Of a stretch of 64,000 nt of DNA, positions 9,106 to 16,676 are shown piece after piece. The position numbers were made by a program, and so were the translations under genes. Location: contig OZ244212.1 in NCBI GenBank assembly GCA_965216695.1, positions 1,426,001 through 1,490,000 on the forward strand, given 5' to 3'. Origin of the DNA: G965216695 sp965216695. Its GTDB lineage: Bacteria > Pseudomonadota > Gammaproteobacteria > Pseudomonadales > Azotimanducaceae. The notes beneath the pieces are model-generated. The model worked only from the letters and a program-made list of their open reading frames with translations. It did no database searches and had not been told where the DNA came from. The number at the start of each line of letters is the position of its first letter. Position 1 is the stretch's first letter.

Positions 9106-10092
9106 CTACAGCGACCGCCGCAGTGCCGCCGCGGGGGGATGCGGCTCCAGGTAAACCTGCGCATCCAGGTACGGATCGTGGTGTTTGCGGAGATGATGTT
9201 TCAATAACGTAAGCACCGCCATCAGCGGCTGCCGACCGCAGCGATAGTCGTCGATCAGGCCCGCTAGTTCCTGGCGGTCATGCGCGTCGAGCACGCGTTT
9301 GAAGTAGCCCTGCAGATGCGAGAGTACGTTGGCGTGGCCACCCGCGGTCGCAGGTGAAGCAAGTCCGGTCATCAGCGTGTCGAAGTAACTCGCGGCAATC
9401 TGCGGCAGGTCACCCTTCAGATCGCTGAGAATCCGGCCGGCACTCTTGTACGCCGTTACGCTGTGCGCCAGCAACAGATATTTGTAGCGGCTGTGAAACG
9501 CCACAAGACGCGCGGCGCTCAATCCCTGCGCCTGTAGCGCGCGCCAATGCGCATGCGCAAAAACCCGCGTCGCGAAGTTCTCCCGCAGCACCGAATCGAA
9601 CAGCCGGCCCGATTCCTCCACCGGCAGCGTCGGATGCGCGGCCATCACCGCAGCCGCGTACACGCCACGTCCATGGGTTCGCGGCATCCCATTGCCTGAA
9701 TACACCTTCACCCGATACACACCGCAACTCGGCGAGTTCTTCATGAAGATGAAGCCGTGCAGTCCGTCGATCAGCGGCGCCGTATCGCCGTACACGGCAG
9801 CGATTTCATCCGTGAAATCCCGCCCCGACCCCGGTTCAACGGCCCGTGGAGTCGCATCGATGCTGCCCGGCTCATCCGCTGGAGCAACGAGTCGGATCGG
9901 CTTGCGCGGCACACCCATACCGGCAGCCACTTCAGGGCAAACACCCACAAACTCGAACAGGTCATCCAACAGCGTGCGCGGAAAGCTCGAGCCCTTCTGC
10001 GAGCCGTCGTACCGCACCGGGGAACCCAACAGACACTCACTCGCGCCGACCCGAAGCGGCGGCACGGGACGCGCCGCAAGCGTATCACCCAC
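9106..10092 (-). CDS. DUF523-DUF1722 fusion protein (YbgA/YbbK type)
   Basis: 328 residues. The N-terminal DUF523 part shows SECLLGSPVRYDG, VCPEVAAGMGVPR and SPSCG, with conserved cysteines that could bind metal or a cofactor. The C-terminal DUF1722 part shows VAFHSRYKYLLLAHS. The fusion is known in many proteobacteria, where it has been linked by context to photolyase and tRNA thiolation genes, but its biochemical role is not settled. The proposed GTG start overlaps the stop of the upstream acyl-CoA dehydrogenase by eight bases, which implies translational coupling; there is no clear ribosome-binding site. It converges with the ABC exporter operon. Confidence 0.85.
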   Translation of the reverse strand: MGDTLAARPVPPLRVGASECLLGSPVRYDGSQKGSSFPRTLLDDLFEFVGVCPEVAAGMGVPRKPIRLVAPADEPGSIDATPRAVEPGSGRDFTDEIAAVYGDTAPLIDGLHGFIFMKNSPSCGVYRVKVYSGNGMPRTHGRGVYAAAVMAAHPTLPVEESGRLFDSVLRENFATRVFAHAHWRALQAQGLSAARLVAFHSRYKYLLLAHSVTAYKSAGRILSDLKGDLPQIAASYFDTLMTGLASPATAGGHANVLSHLQGYFKRVLDAHDRQELAGLIDDYRCGRQPLMAVLTLLKHHLRKHHDPYLDAQVYLEPHPPAAALRRSL

Positions 10093-11056
10093 GTGCGGCG
10101 ACGTAGGCCCAGACGTCATCGGCGGGAATTGCCAGCACTTCAGCGCCGATCCGGCGCTGCCAGAACGCCTCGTTCCCGAACTCGTCGCGCCATGCCCACA
10201 GCCTGCGGGTGTGGTGGTGCAGATGGTGCTCATGCGTAAACCCCATCGCGCCGTGCACCTGATGCGCCATCTCCGCGACGATGCCTGCCGCCTCGCCGGT
10301 GCGGGCCTTGGCGGTTGCCAGATCGCCGGCGAATCGATCAGATCCCATCGCAGCGACCGCTCCATCCGCAGCGCGGGACGCGGCGGCCACCTCGCCGGCC
10401 ATCACCGCAAGATTGTGCTGAATCGCCTGAAACTTGGCTATCGGTCGACCAAACTGCTCCCGCTCGGTGGCGTACTGAATGCAGAACTCCAGCACCCGCT
10501 CGAGGCACCCGGCCATCTGGACCGCACGCGCCAGCACCAGATACTGATAAAGCGTGCAGCTTTCGTCCGCTGGTCCGGCCAGCGGCACCATGTGCGCCGA
10601 CGGTTGCGCATCCCGCGCCTCACCTGCCGGGTTCACTTCATGCTGCGTACAACCGCCGTCGATGCGCATCACCTCCGGCCGGTCCATCGAGGTAACCAGC
10701 ACGTTAGTCGCGCGCCGACCCCAAGGCACATTGATCACCCCGTCGCCGTCGTGGACACCCACCGACACGAACGCGTCATCGGAGAGGTCGGTGGATTCGA
10801 GCCAACGTTTCGCAAACACCACTTCTGCGAGCGGTACGGGCAGCGCGGCGCGGCCCACTTCCTTGAGCACTGCAAACACGTCTTCCAGAGATCCGCCGCT
10901 GTCCGTGCACGCCAGGCGCGTCAAACCGTTTTCCACCAGCAACTGCCACAGATCCTCGGGAAACTGTCCCGTCTCCGCTGCGTCCAGCAACGTTTTGTCG
11001 ACCCGATCCCGCAGAATCTTCGCGACGGTGTCGACGAGAATCGTATCTGCCGTCAT
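10085..11056 (-). CDS. Acyl-CoA dehydrogenase family protein, small paired subunit
   Basis: 323 residues, shorter than the usual 380-400, with a weakly conserved N-terminal half. The C-terminal alpha-helical domain is recognisable by REQFGRPIAKFQAIQHNLA and QVHGAMGFTHEHHLHHH. It follows another acyl-CoA dehydrogenase gene with a TGATG overlap. Such unequal ACAD pairs in actinobacterial and proteobacterial steroid catabolism form alpha2beta2 heterotetramers in which the two subunits share FAD and catalytic residues, so this protein is probably the partner of the upstream gene product and not an independent enzyme. Substrate unknown; a bulky acyl-CoA is plausible. Confidence 0.88.
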   Translation of the reverse strand: MTADTILVDTVAKILRDRVDKTLLDAAETGQFPEDLWQLLVENGLTRLACTDSGGSLEDVFAVLKEVGRAALPVPLAEVVFAKRWLESTDLSDDAFVSVGVHDGDGVINVPWGRRATNVLVTSMDRPEVMRIDGGCTQHEVNPAGEARDAQPSAHMVPLAGPADESCTLYQYLVLARAVQMAGCLERVLEFCIQYATEREQFGRPIAKFQAIQHNLAVMAGEVAAASRAADGAVAAMGSDRFAGDLATAKARTGEAAGIVAEMAHQVHGAMGFTHEHHLHHHTRRLWAWRDEFGNEAFWQRRIGAEVLAIPADDVWAYVAARG

Positions 11057-12192
11057 CAGCGCAATCCCAAACCGCGGGCGATCACGCCGCGCAAAATCTC
11101 ACGCGTCCCGCCGCGGATCGTGAAGGCCGGCGTAATCAGGAGCGTGTCGATGAACGTACGGCGAAAGCGCGAATCCGATGGCGCGGTATCCACAACCAGC
11201 CGGGCCAGTTCGGGGACCAATTTTTCGTAGTTGTTGCCGAGTTCTTTCACCAGCGCCGCCTCCACACTTGGACTTTTGCCATTCTCGAGCATCCCCGCGA
11301 CCGAGATCGACATGCGACGCAGTGTGACGAGATGCGCGACCAGCCGGCCGACCGTGCGTTGTGCGTCGTTAACCGTATCGGGATATTCCTGACAGTGCCG
11401 GATCAGTTCAACCAGAACGCGAAAGGCAGACAGGAACCGTTCGGGACCGCTACGTTCGTAGCTGAGTTCGCTCGTCACCTGTTCCCAGCCATGACCCAGC
11501 TCGCCCACCAACCGGTCTTCCGGCAGAAACGTGTCCGAGAAGACGACCTCGTTGAAGTCCTCACTGCCTGCAATGTTACGAATCGGCCGAATGTCCACGT
11601 CGTCATCACGCAGATGTATCACAAACTGCGACAGACCGGCATGCCGATTGTCCGGGTTGGGATCCGTACGCACCAGCGCCACCATATAGTGATTGCGGTG
11701 CGCGTCCGTCGACCAGAGTTTGGTGCCATTGACGACCCAGCCGCCGTCCACCGGCTTTGCCGATGTACGCACCGACGCCAGATCGGAGCCGGTGTTCGGT
11801 TCGCTCATGCCGATTGAGAAGTAGCTCCGCCCTGCGGCGATTCCAGGCAAGTACTTCGCTTTCTGCTGATCCGTACCGTACCGGAGCATCAAGGGCCCGC
11901 TTTGACGATCCGCGATCCAGTGCGCGGATACCGGCGCGCCGGCGGCCAGTAATTCCTCGGTAACGACGTAACGGTCGAAAAAGCTGGCTTCCGCGCCCCC
12001 ATAGGCCTTTGGCCACGTCATGCCGATCCAGCCACGCTTGCCCAGAAGCGCGGAAAACTCCGGGTCGTGCCCGGAGGAAAAATCGGAATTGGGTTGACGC
12101 CAGCCGTGCCGGTGTTCGTCGATGAACGCGCGCACTCGTTTACGCAAGCGTTCTGAATCTTCTGGAAGCGTCTCTGGATCCAGCGTCAACAC
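11056..12192 (-). CDS. Acyl-CoA dehydrogenase, large paired subunit
   Basis: 378 residues with the three-domain ACAD layout. The FAD/substrate-binding middle segment reads SIGMSEPNTGSDLASVRT followed by WVVNGTKLWSTDAH, and the C-terminal helix bundle ends in GGTREILRGVIARGLGLR. The reaction is alpha,beta-dehydrogenation of an acyl-CoA with electrons passed to electron-transfer flavoprotein. Start is a GTG with no strong ribosome-binding site. The gene is directly followed by the smaller ACAD with a TGATG overlap, which suggests a heteromeric enzyme. It diverges from a small unknown gene on the plus strand. Confidence 0.92.
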   Translation of the reverse strand: MLTLDPETLPEDSERLRKRVRAFIDEHRHGWRQPNSDFSSGHDPEFSALLGKRGWIGMTWPKAYGGAEASFFDRYVVTEELLAAGAPVSAHWIADRQSGPLMLRYGTDQQKAKYLPGIAAGRSYFSIGMSEPNTGSDLASVRTSAKPVDGGWVVNGTKLWSTDAHRNHYMVALVRTDPNPDNRHAGLSQFVIHLRDDDVDIRPIRNIAGSEDFNEVVFSDTFLPEDRLVGELGHGWEQVTSELSYERSGPERFLSAFRVLVELIRHCQEYPDTVNDAQRTVGRLVAHLVTLRRMSISVAGMLENGKSPSVEAALVKELGNNYEKLVPELARLVVDTAPSDSRFRRTFIDTLLITPAFTIRGGTREILRGVIARGLGLR

Positions 12193-12297
12193 GAATAAGG
12201 ACCACCACCATCTGTCGAATTGATCAGTTTAGGTGAGGCTCCGGCGAATGCAACGCTCCAGCGTCGTACGCGTCCGGCGATCTGGTACCATGACGCA

Positions 12298-12708
12298 ATG
12301 ACCACCGCTTCGTTCGCCGCCGCGTTCGACCCGCTGCTGAAAGACATTGCGGAGCGCGCCACCGTCACCGACGTATTCGTAGACCGGGATCTGTACCGGC
12401 TGTATCTCGCGACCCTGTGGACCAACGTCGTCCTCAATCCGGCCGACGTCGGCCTGACCGAAGCAGACTTGGAGCCGCTTCACGATTTTCTGAACAATCG
12501 AATCGGCACAGTGCTCGGGAACGGTGCAACGATCACCGATGTATTCCGCTTCGTGAACAGCAGAGCCGGCGAATCGGCGATGCAACGCGCCAAGCTCGGC
12601 AAAACCCACGTCGATATGCTGCTGTACTTCGCATCGATGATTCTAGACCCGGATCGGCACAAACTCTGGCTCGACCGCGTACGCGAGAACCAATCTGCTC
12701 CCAGCTGA
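12298..12708 (+). CDS. Conserved-looking hypothetical protein, 136 aa
   Basis: Not recognised. The ATG gives a 136-residue soluble, acidic, mostly helical protein with no signal peptide, membrane segment or metal motif. A central block (FLNNRIGTVLGNGATITDVF) and a C-terminal segment ending LDPDRHKLWLDRVRE look structured. Codon use resembles the neighbours and the frame is intact across the whole divergent gap, so it is probably a real gene. It sits between the divergent ACAD pair and the convergent yjbQ-like gene, and shares no obvious operon. Confidence 0.6.
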   Translation: MTTASFAAAFDPLLKDIAERATVTDVFVDRDLYRLYLATLWTNVVLNPADVGLTEADLEPLHDFLNNRIGTVLGNGATITDVFRFVNSRAGESAMQRAKLGKTHVDMLLYFASMILDPDRHKLWLDRVRENQSAPS

Positions 12709-12723
12709 CGTACCACCGGTCGG

Positions 12724-13128
12724 TCAGGCGACGTGCACGAGCACTTCCCGTTGATGCGGCCGGTGGCGATGCTCGAACAGATAGATGCCCTGCCAGGTTC
12801 CAAGCGCGAGTTCACCGTCCAGGATCGGTACCGCCAGACTCACCTGCGTTAACGCCGCCTTCAGGTGCGCCGGCATGTCGTCCGGTCCTTCCGCAACGTG
12901 GGTATACAGCGCGTCTCCCTCGGGCACCAGACGGTCGAACCAGTTGCGGATGTCCTCCCTGACACTCGGATCCGCGTTTTCCTGAATCAGCAGGCTGGCA
13001 GACGTGTGTCTAATATAGAGTGTGACGAGTCCGTCATTCCGATCCGAGCCGGCAATCACCTTTGCAACTCTGTGCGTAATGTCATACAGCCCGGCTCCAT
13101 CCGTATCTAACATCAATGTTCGGATCAT
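12724..13128 (-). CDS. YjbQ/UPF0047 family protein
   Basis: 134 residues that match the small YjbQ (secondary thiamine-phosphate synthase enzyme) family: LYIRHTSASLLIQENADP, DDMPAHLKAAL and the C-terminal LGTWQGIYLFEHR. The His, Asp and Glu residues in these motifs are those of the family's putative metal site. Members can complement thiamine-phosphate synthase mutants weakly, but the physiological role is unknown. The ATG was chosen because AGGAGGAG lies directly upstream; a longer frame exists. It diverges from the c-di-GMP gene, so promoter signals for both must lie in the short gap or inside the other gene's leader. Confidence 0.9.
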   Translation of the reverse strand: MIRTLMLDTDGAGLYDITHRVAKVIAGSDRNDGLVTLYIRHTSASLLIQENADPSVREDIRNWFDRLVPEGDALYTHVAEGPDDMPAHLKAALTQVSLAVPILDGELALGTWQGIYLFEHRHRPHQREVLVHVA

Positions 13129-13202
13129 GTTCTCCTCCTGCCGACCAGCCGGGGGCGAGCCGATTGGGTCGGAGAAAAGCAATTGGCCTCGTCACGGACA
13201 CG

Positions 13203-16200
13203 ATGAAAGGTCACAACCCCAGACAGCTTGCACTGATAGCCATCGCGCTGTTGCTCGCCCTGTTAGCCAATACGCAGTGGCTGGGTCCGCTCGCGTCCCT
13301 TGCGTGCGCTGCCGGGGCGATCTGGCTTGCATCCCTAACACAAACCAGAGCGCTGCCGCTGACGCTCGCGATCGTGGGAACGGTCAGCTTCTTCGTGCCA
13401 CCGCTGGTGGCGGCAGAACCGCTCACCGTACCGCAGGCCATCACGATTCTCGTTATGTGGATCGTCGCCGCTATATTCTACTGGCAATCCCGCGAGCCGG
13501 AAGCCTCCGACACCACGGAGATTCAAACCTCCGGTCTCCTGATCATCGACACCATGGGCAACATCGTCTCAGCGAATAACGTGCTGGAAGAGAGCCTCGG
13601 CTACCGCAACGAAGACATCCGAGGTCAGCCGCTGCGCAATTACATCGGTGACGACACGTGGCACACGATAGCGACGCATCAGGAAGAACTGGCGCAGGGC
13701 CAGGTGCTGCGCCTGGAGTTTCCTCTGACCACGCCCGATGGCTCAACCCGCTGGCTTTCCGGTTCTGGCAGACTCAACAAGAATGACGACGGCACGCCTT
13801 CGCATTTCAGCGTACACGTCACAAACGCGGAACTGGAAGCGGGCGCGCAGTCCACGCGCACCAATGCCGATTTCCTGATTCAACACCTGGCCGAATCCGC
13901 GTTCGAACTCGCCTTGATCATCGACGGCGACATGCGCATCGCGTTTGCAAATCGAACGACGGTACGGGCGCTGAAGCGACCCGATCACCCGCTGGTGGGC
14001 GACGGCATCATCGAATATGTCGATCCCGCGCACGCTCAGCGTTTCTTCGACGCAATGAACGAATGTACCGATCACCTCAAAGCGACGCAGACGATCAATG
14101 AATTGCGAATGCTCGGCATCGGCGGCCAGGTGATCGCAAACGTTCGTCTTCTGCGCATACCCGGGATTATGCGTACGCGCGGCGTGCTGGTGTGCGGCAC
14201 GATTACCACGGATCAGGTACTGGCGCTGCGCGAGCTGCGCGCCAACGAAGCACGCTTCTCCCAGGTGTTCGCCGACAATCCGGACGCGATCATGATCGTT
14301 CGTACCAAAGACAACCGGATCATAGACTTCAACCGAAGTTTCACGCGCATTCTGGAGTATCGCCGGGAACAAGCGATCGGCGAGCAACTGCGCAACCTCG
14401 GCCTGTGGGCAGATCAGGACGTGCGCAACGAACTCGCAGAACTGATTCGCAAAGACCACTTTGTCTCGAACCGGCGCACCAGATTGCTCACCCGAACCGG
14501 CAAGTCCGTGGATGTGGAGATAACGCTGAAGCTGATCGAGCTGGATGGCGACATGTGCATCCTTTGTATCGGCCGGGACATCTCGGAGAAGTTACGGCTC
14601 GAAGAAGAGAGCCGGAAAAACCACGAACGCTTCGAGAAGATCTTCCGCCAGAATCCTGACGGGGTCGCACTGATCCGCCAATCCGATGGGTTGCTGATCG
14701 ACGTGAACGGTGTGTTCGAAACACTGCTCGGTTTCAACCGCGACGAACTGGTGGGCAATCCCGTGCAGGCGCTTCCGGTATTCAAACACGTCGCAGATCT
14801 GGAGCGCACATCCCGGCTGGTGGAACAGCACGGTCGGTACAGAAACTACGAAATGGATCTACTCGCGCGCGACGGTTCGGAGATTCCCACGATCGTGTCC
14901 GCCAGCGCAATCGACATTGGCGGCGAGGACTGCGCTTTGTGCGTCGTCAAGGACGCAAGCGACCTGCGGCGCACCGAAGCGCGGTTGCGTACCAGCGAAG
15001 AACGGTTCCGTGGCACGTTCGAAAACGCACCGATCGGCATCATCCTGCTGGATCTGCAGGGTAACGTCTTCGAAGCAAACCGTTTCGCCGAGAAACTGCT
15101 GGCCTACGACCAGCACCGGATGTCCGGCACGCATATTTTCGACTTACTGCCGCCCGGTGAACAGGAGCAACTCGAACGTCTGTTGCGCAGCGCGCCCGGC
15201 GCACCGATTACCGACCGCAGCGAACGTCGCATGATCTGCCGCACCGGCCTCGAGATCTGGACCAATCAACATCTGGTAACGCAAAACTCAGCCACGGGCG
15301 AGCCCGCGTACCTCATTCTACAGGTGGCCGACATCACGGAAGTGAAGATCAGCCAGGAACGCATGGAACGGATGGCGTTCTACGACACGCTCACCAACCT
15401 GGCGAACAGACGCCTGTTCAACGACCGCCTCGAACGGGCAATCGAACAATGTCAGCGCAACCACACCAATGCGGCGCTGCTGTACCTAGATCTCGATCAC
15501 TTCAAACGCGTAAACGATACGTTGGGTCACGAAGCCGGCGATTCACTTCTGAAACAGGTTGGCGAACGACTCACCGACGCGGTCCGCAAAGAAGACACCG
15601 TAGGCCGCCTGGGTGGCGACGAGTTTGCGGTGCTGCTCACTCATATCTCGACCTCCAGCGATGCCGGGCGCGTCGCTGAAAAGATTGCGAAAAGCCTTAC
15701 GGAACCCATGGCGATCTCCGGTCACAACATTGTGGTCACCACGAGCATCGGCATAACGGTGATCCCGAACGACGGCTCTGATGCCAATATTCTGATGAAG
15801 AATGCGGACCTCGCCATGTACCGCGCCAAAGAACAGGGGCGCAACAACTATCAGTACTTCTCGGAAGAGATGAACACGCGCGCAATCGCCAAGTTGAAAA
15901 CCGAGAACGAACTCAGGACTGCGCTGGAGGAAAACCAGTTCGAGCTGTTTCTGCAGCCCAAGATTCAGCTGCACAACGGCCAGCTTGTAGGCTTCGAAGC
16001 GCTGCTACGATGGCATCATCCAGAGCGCGGCATCCTCACACCGGACAAATTCATAGACGTAGCGGAAGAGACCGGGTCCATCGTAGACATCGGCCAGTGG
16101 GTGATACGCGAAGCCTGCGCGCTCAGCAAGCAACTGCAAGACGAGCTCTGCGAAACGCTGCAGATGGCAATCAACATCTCCCCCCGGCAGTTCGCAGATC

Positions 16201-16676
16201 CTCACTTTGTCTCCTACACGCAACGCTGTATCCGCAAAGCCAAGATCGATGCGCGAACGTTCGAGATGGAAATCACCGAAACAATGCTGATGGAAGATGC
16301 GAAGGCCACGTCCGACGTCATCGAACAGCTGCACGATCTGGGCGTTCAGATTGCGATCGACGACTTTGGCACAGGCTATTCTTCCTTGAGCTATCTGAAG
16401 CGCTTTCCGATACACACCGTGAAAGTGGACCGGAGTTTCATCAAGGAGATTCCGTCCAGCCACGACGACATGGCGATCACGGCCGCCGTAATTGCCATGG
16501 CACACCAGCTGAAGATGTCAGTCGTGGCGGAAGGCATCGAGACGCAGGAGCAACTCGAATTTCTGCTGGAGCACGACTGCGAGATGGGCCAGGGTTACCT
16601 GTACAGCAAACCGCTGCCGTTGTTCGAGATTCTGGAAAAGTACGCTACGACTGCACCACACGCCCGGTCTGCGTAA
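13203..16676 (+). CDS. Membrane-associated multi-PAS GGDEF-EAL c-di-GMP protein
   Basis: About 1157 residues. The N-terminus has several hydrophobic segments (residues 7-105) forming a membrane module, then four to five PAS/PAC repeats, a GGDEF domain and a C-terminal EAL domain. The diguanylate cyclase motif is intact (GGDEF at 804-808) and the phosphodiesterase motif reads FEALLRW with Glu932, followed by the DDFGTGYSSLSYLKRF loop; both activities are therefore possible. It would make or degrade cyclic di-GMP in response to signals sensed by the PAS domains and so affect motility and biofilm. The ATG at MKGHN was chosen over an upstream extension that overlaps the yjbQ leader. Its 3' end overlaps the convergent RND gene by 32 bases. 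Confidence 0.95.
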   Translation: MKGHNPRQLALIAIALLLALLANTQWLGPLASLACAAGAIWLASLTQTRALPLTLAIVGTVSFFVPPLVAAEPLTVPQAITILVMWIVAAIFYWQSREPEASDTTEIQTSGLLIIDTMGNIVSANNVLEESLGYRNEDIRGQPLRNYIGDDTWHTIATHQEELAQGQVLRLEFPLTTPDGSTRWLSGSGRLNKNDDGTPSHFSVHVTNAELEAGAQSTRTNADFLIQHLAESAFELALIIDGDMRIAFANRTTVRALKRPDHPLVGDGIIEYVDPAHAQRFFDAMNECTDHLKATQTINELRMLGIGGQVIANVRLLRIPGIMRTRGVLVCGTITTDQVLALRELRANEARFSQVFADNPDAIMIVRTKDNRIIDFNRSFTRILEYRREQAIGEQLRNLGLWADQDVRNELAELIRKDHFVSNRRTRLLTRTGKSVDVEITLKLIELDGDMCILCIGRDISEKLRLEEESRKNHERFEKIFRQNPDGVALIRQSDGLLIDVNGVFETLLGFNRDELVGNPVQALPVFKHVADLERTSRLVEQHGRYRNYEMDLLARDGSEIPTIVSASAIDIGGEDCALCVVKDASDLRRTEARLRTSEERFRGTFENAPIGIILLDLQGNVFEANRFAEKLLAYDQHRMSGTHIFDLLPPGEQEQLERLLRSAPGAPITDRSERRMICRTGLEIWTNQHLVTQNSATGEPAYLILQVADITEVKISQERMERMAFYDTLTNLANRRLFNDRLERAIEQCQRNHTNAALLYLDLDHFKRVNDTLGHEAGDSLLKQVGERLTDAVRKEDTVGRLGGDEFAVLLTHISTSSDAGRVAEKIAKSLTEPMAISGHNIVVTTSIGITVIPNDGSDANILMKNADLAMYRAKEQGRNNYQYFSEEMNTRAIAKLKTENELRTALEENQFELFLQPKIQLHNGQLVGFEALLRWHHPERGILTPDKFIDVAEETGSIVDIGQWVIREACALSKQLQDELCETLQMAINISPRQFADPHFVSYTQRCIRKAKIDARTFEMEITETMLMEDAKATSDVIEQLHDLGVQIAIDDFGTGYSSLSYLKRFPIHTVKVDRSFIKEIPSSHDDMAITAAVIAMAHQLKMSVVAEGIETQEQLEFLLEHDCEMGQGYLYSKPLPLFEILEKYATTAPHARSA

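Noticed and set aside
9692..11230. A 512-codon plus-strand frame across the ACAD and DUF523 genes
   Set aside because: It runs antisense to three recognised coupled genes and has shadow-like composition.
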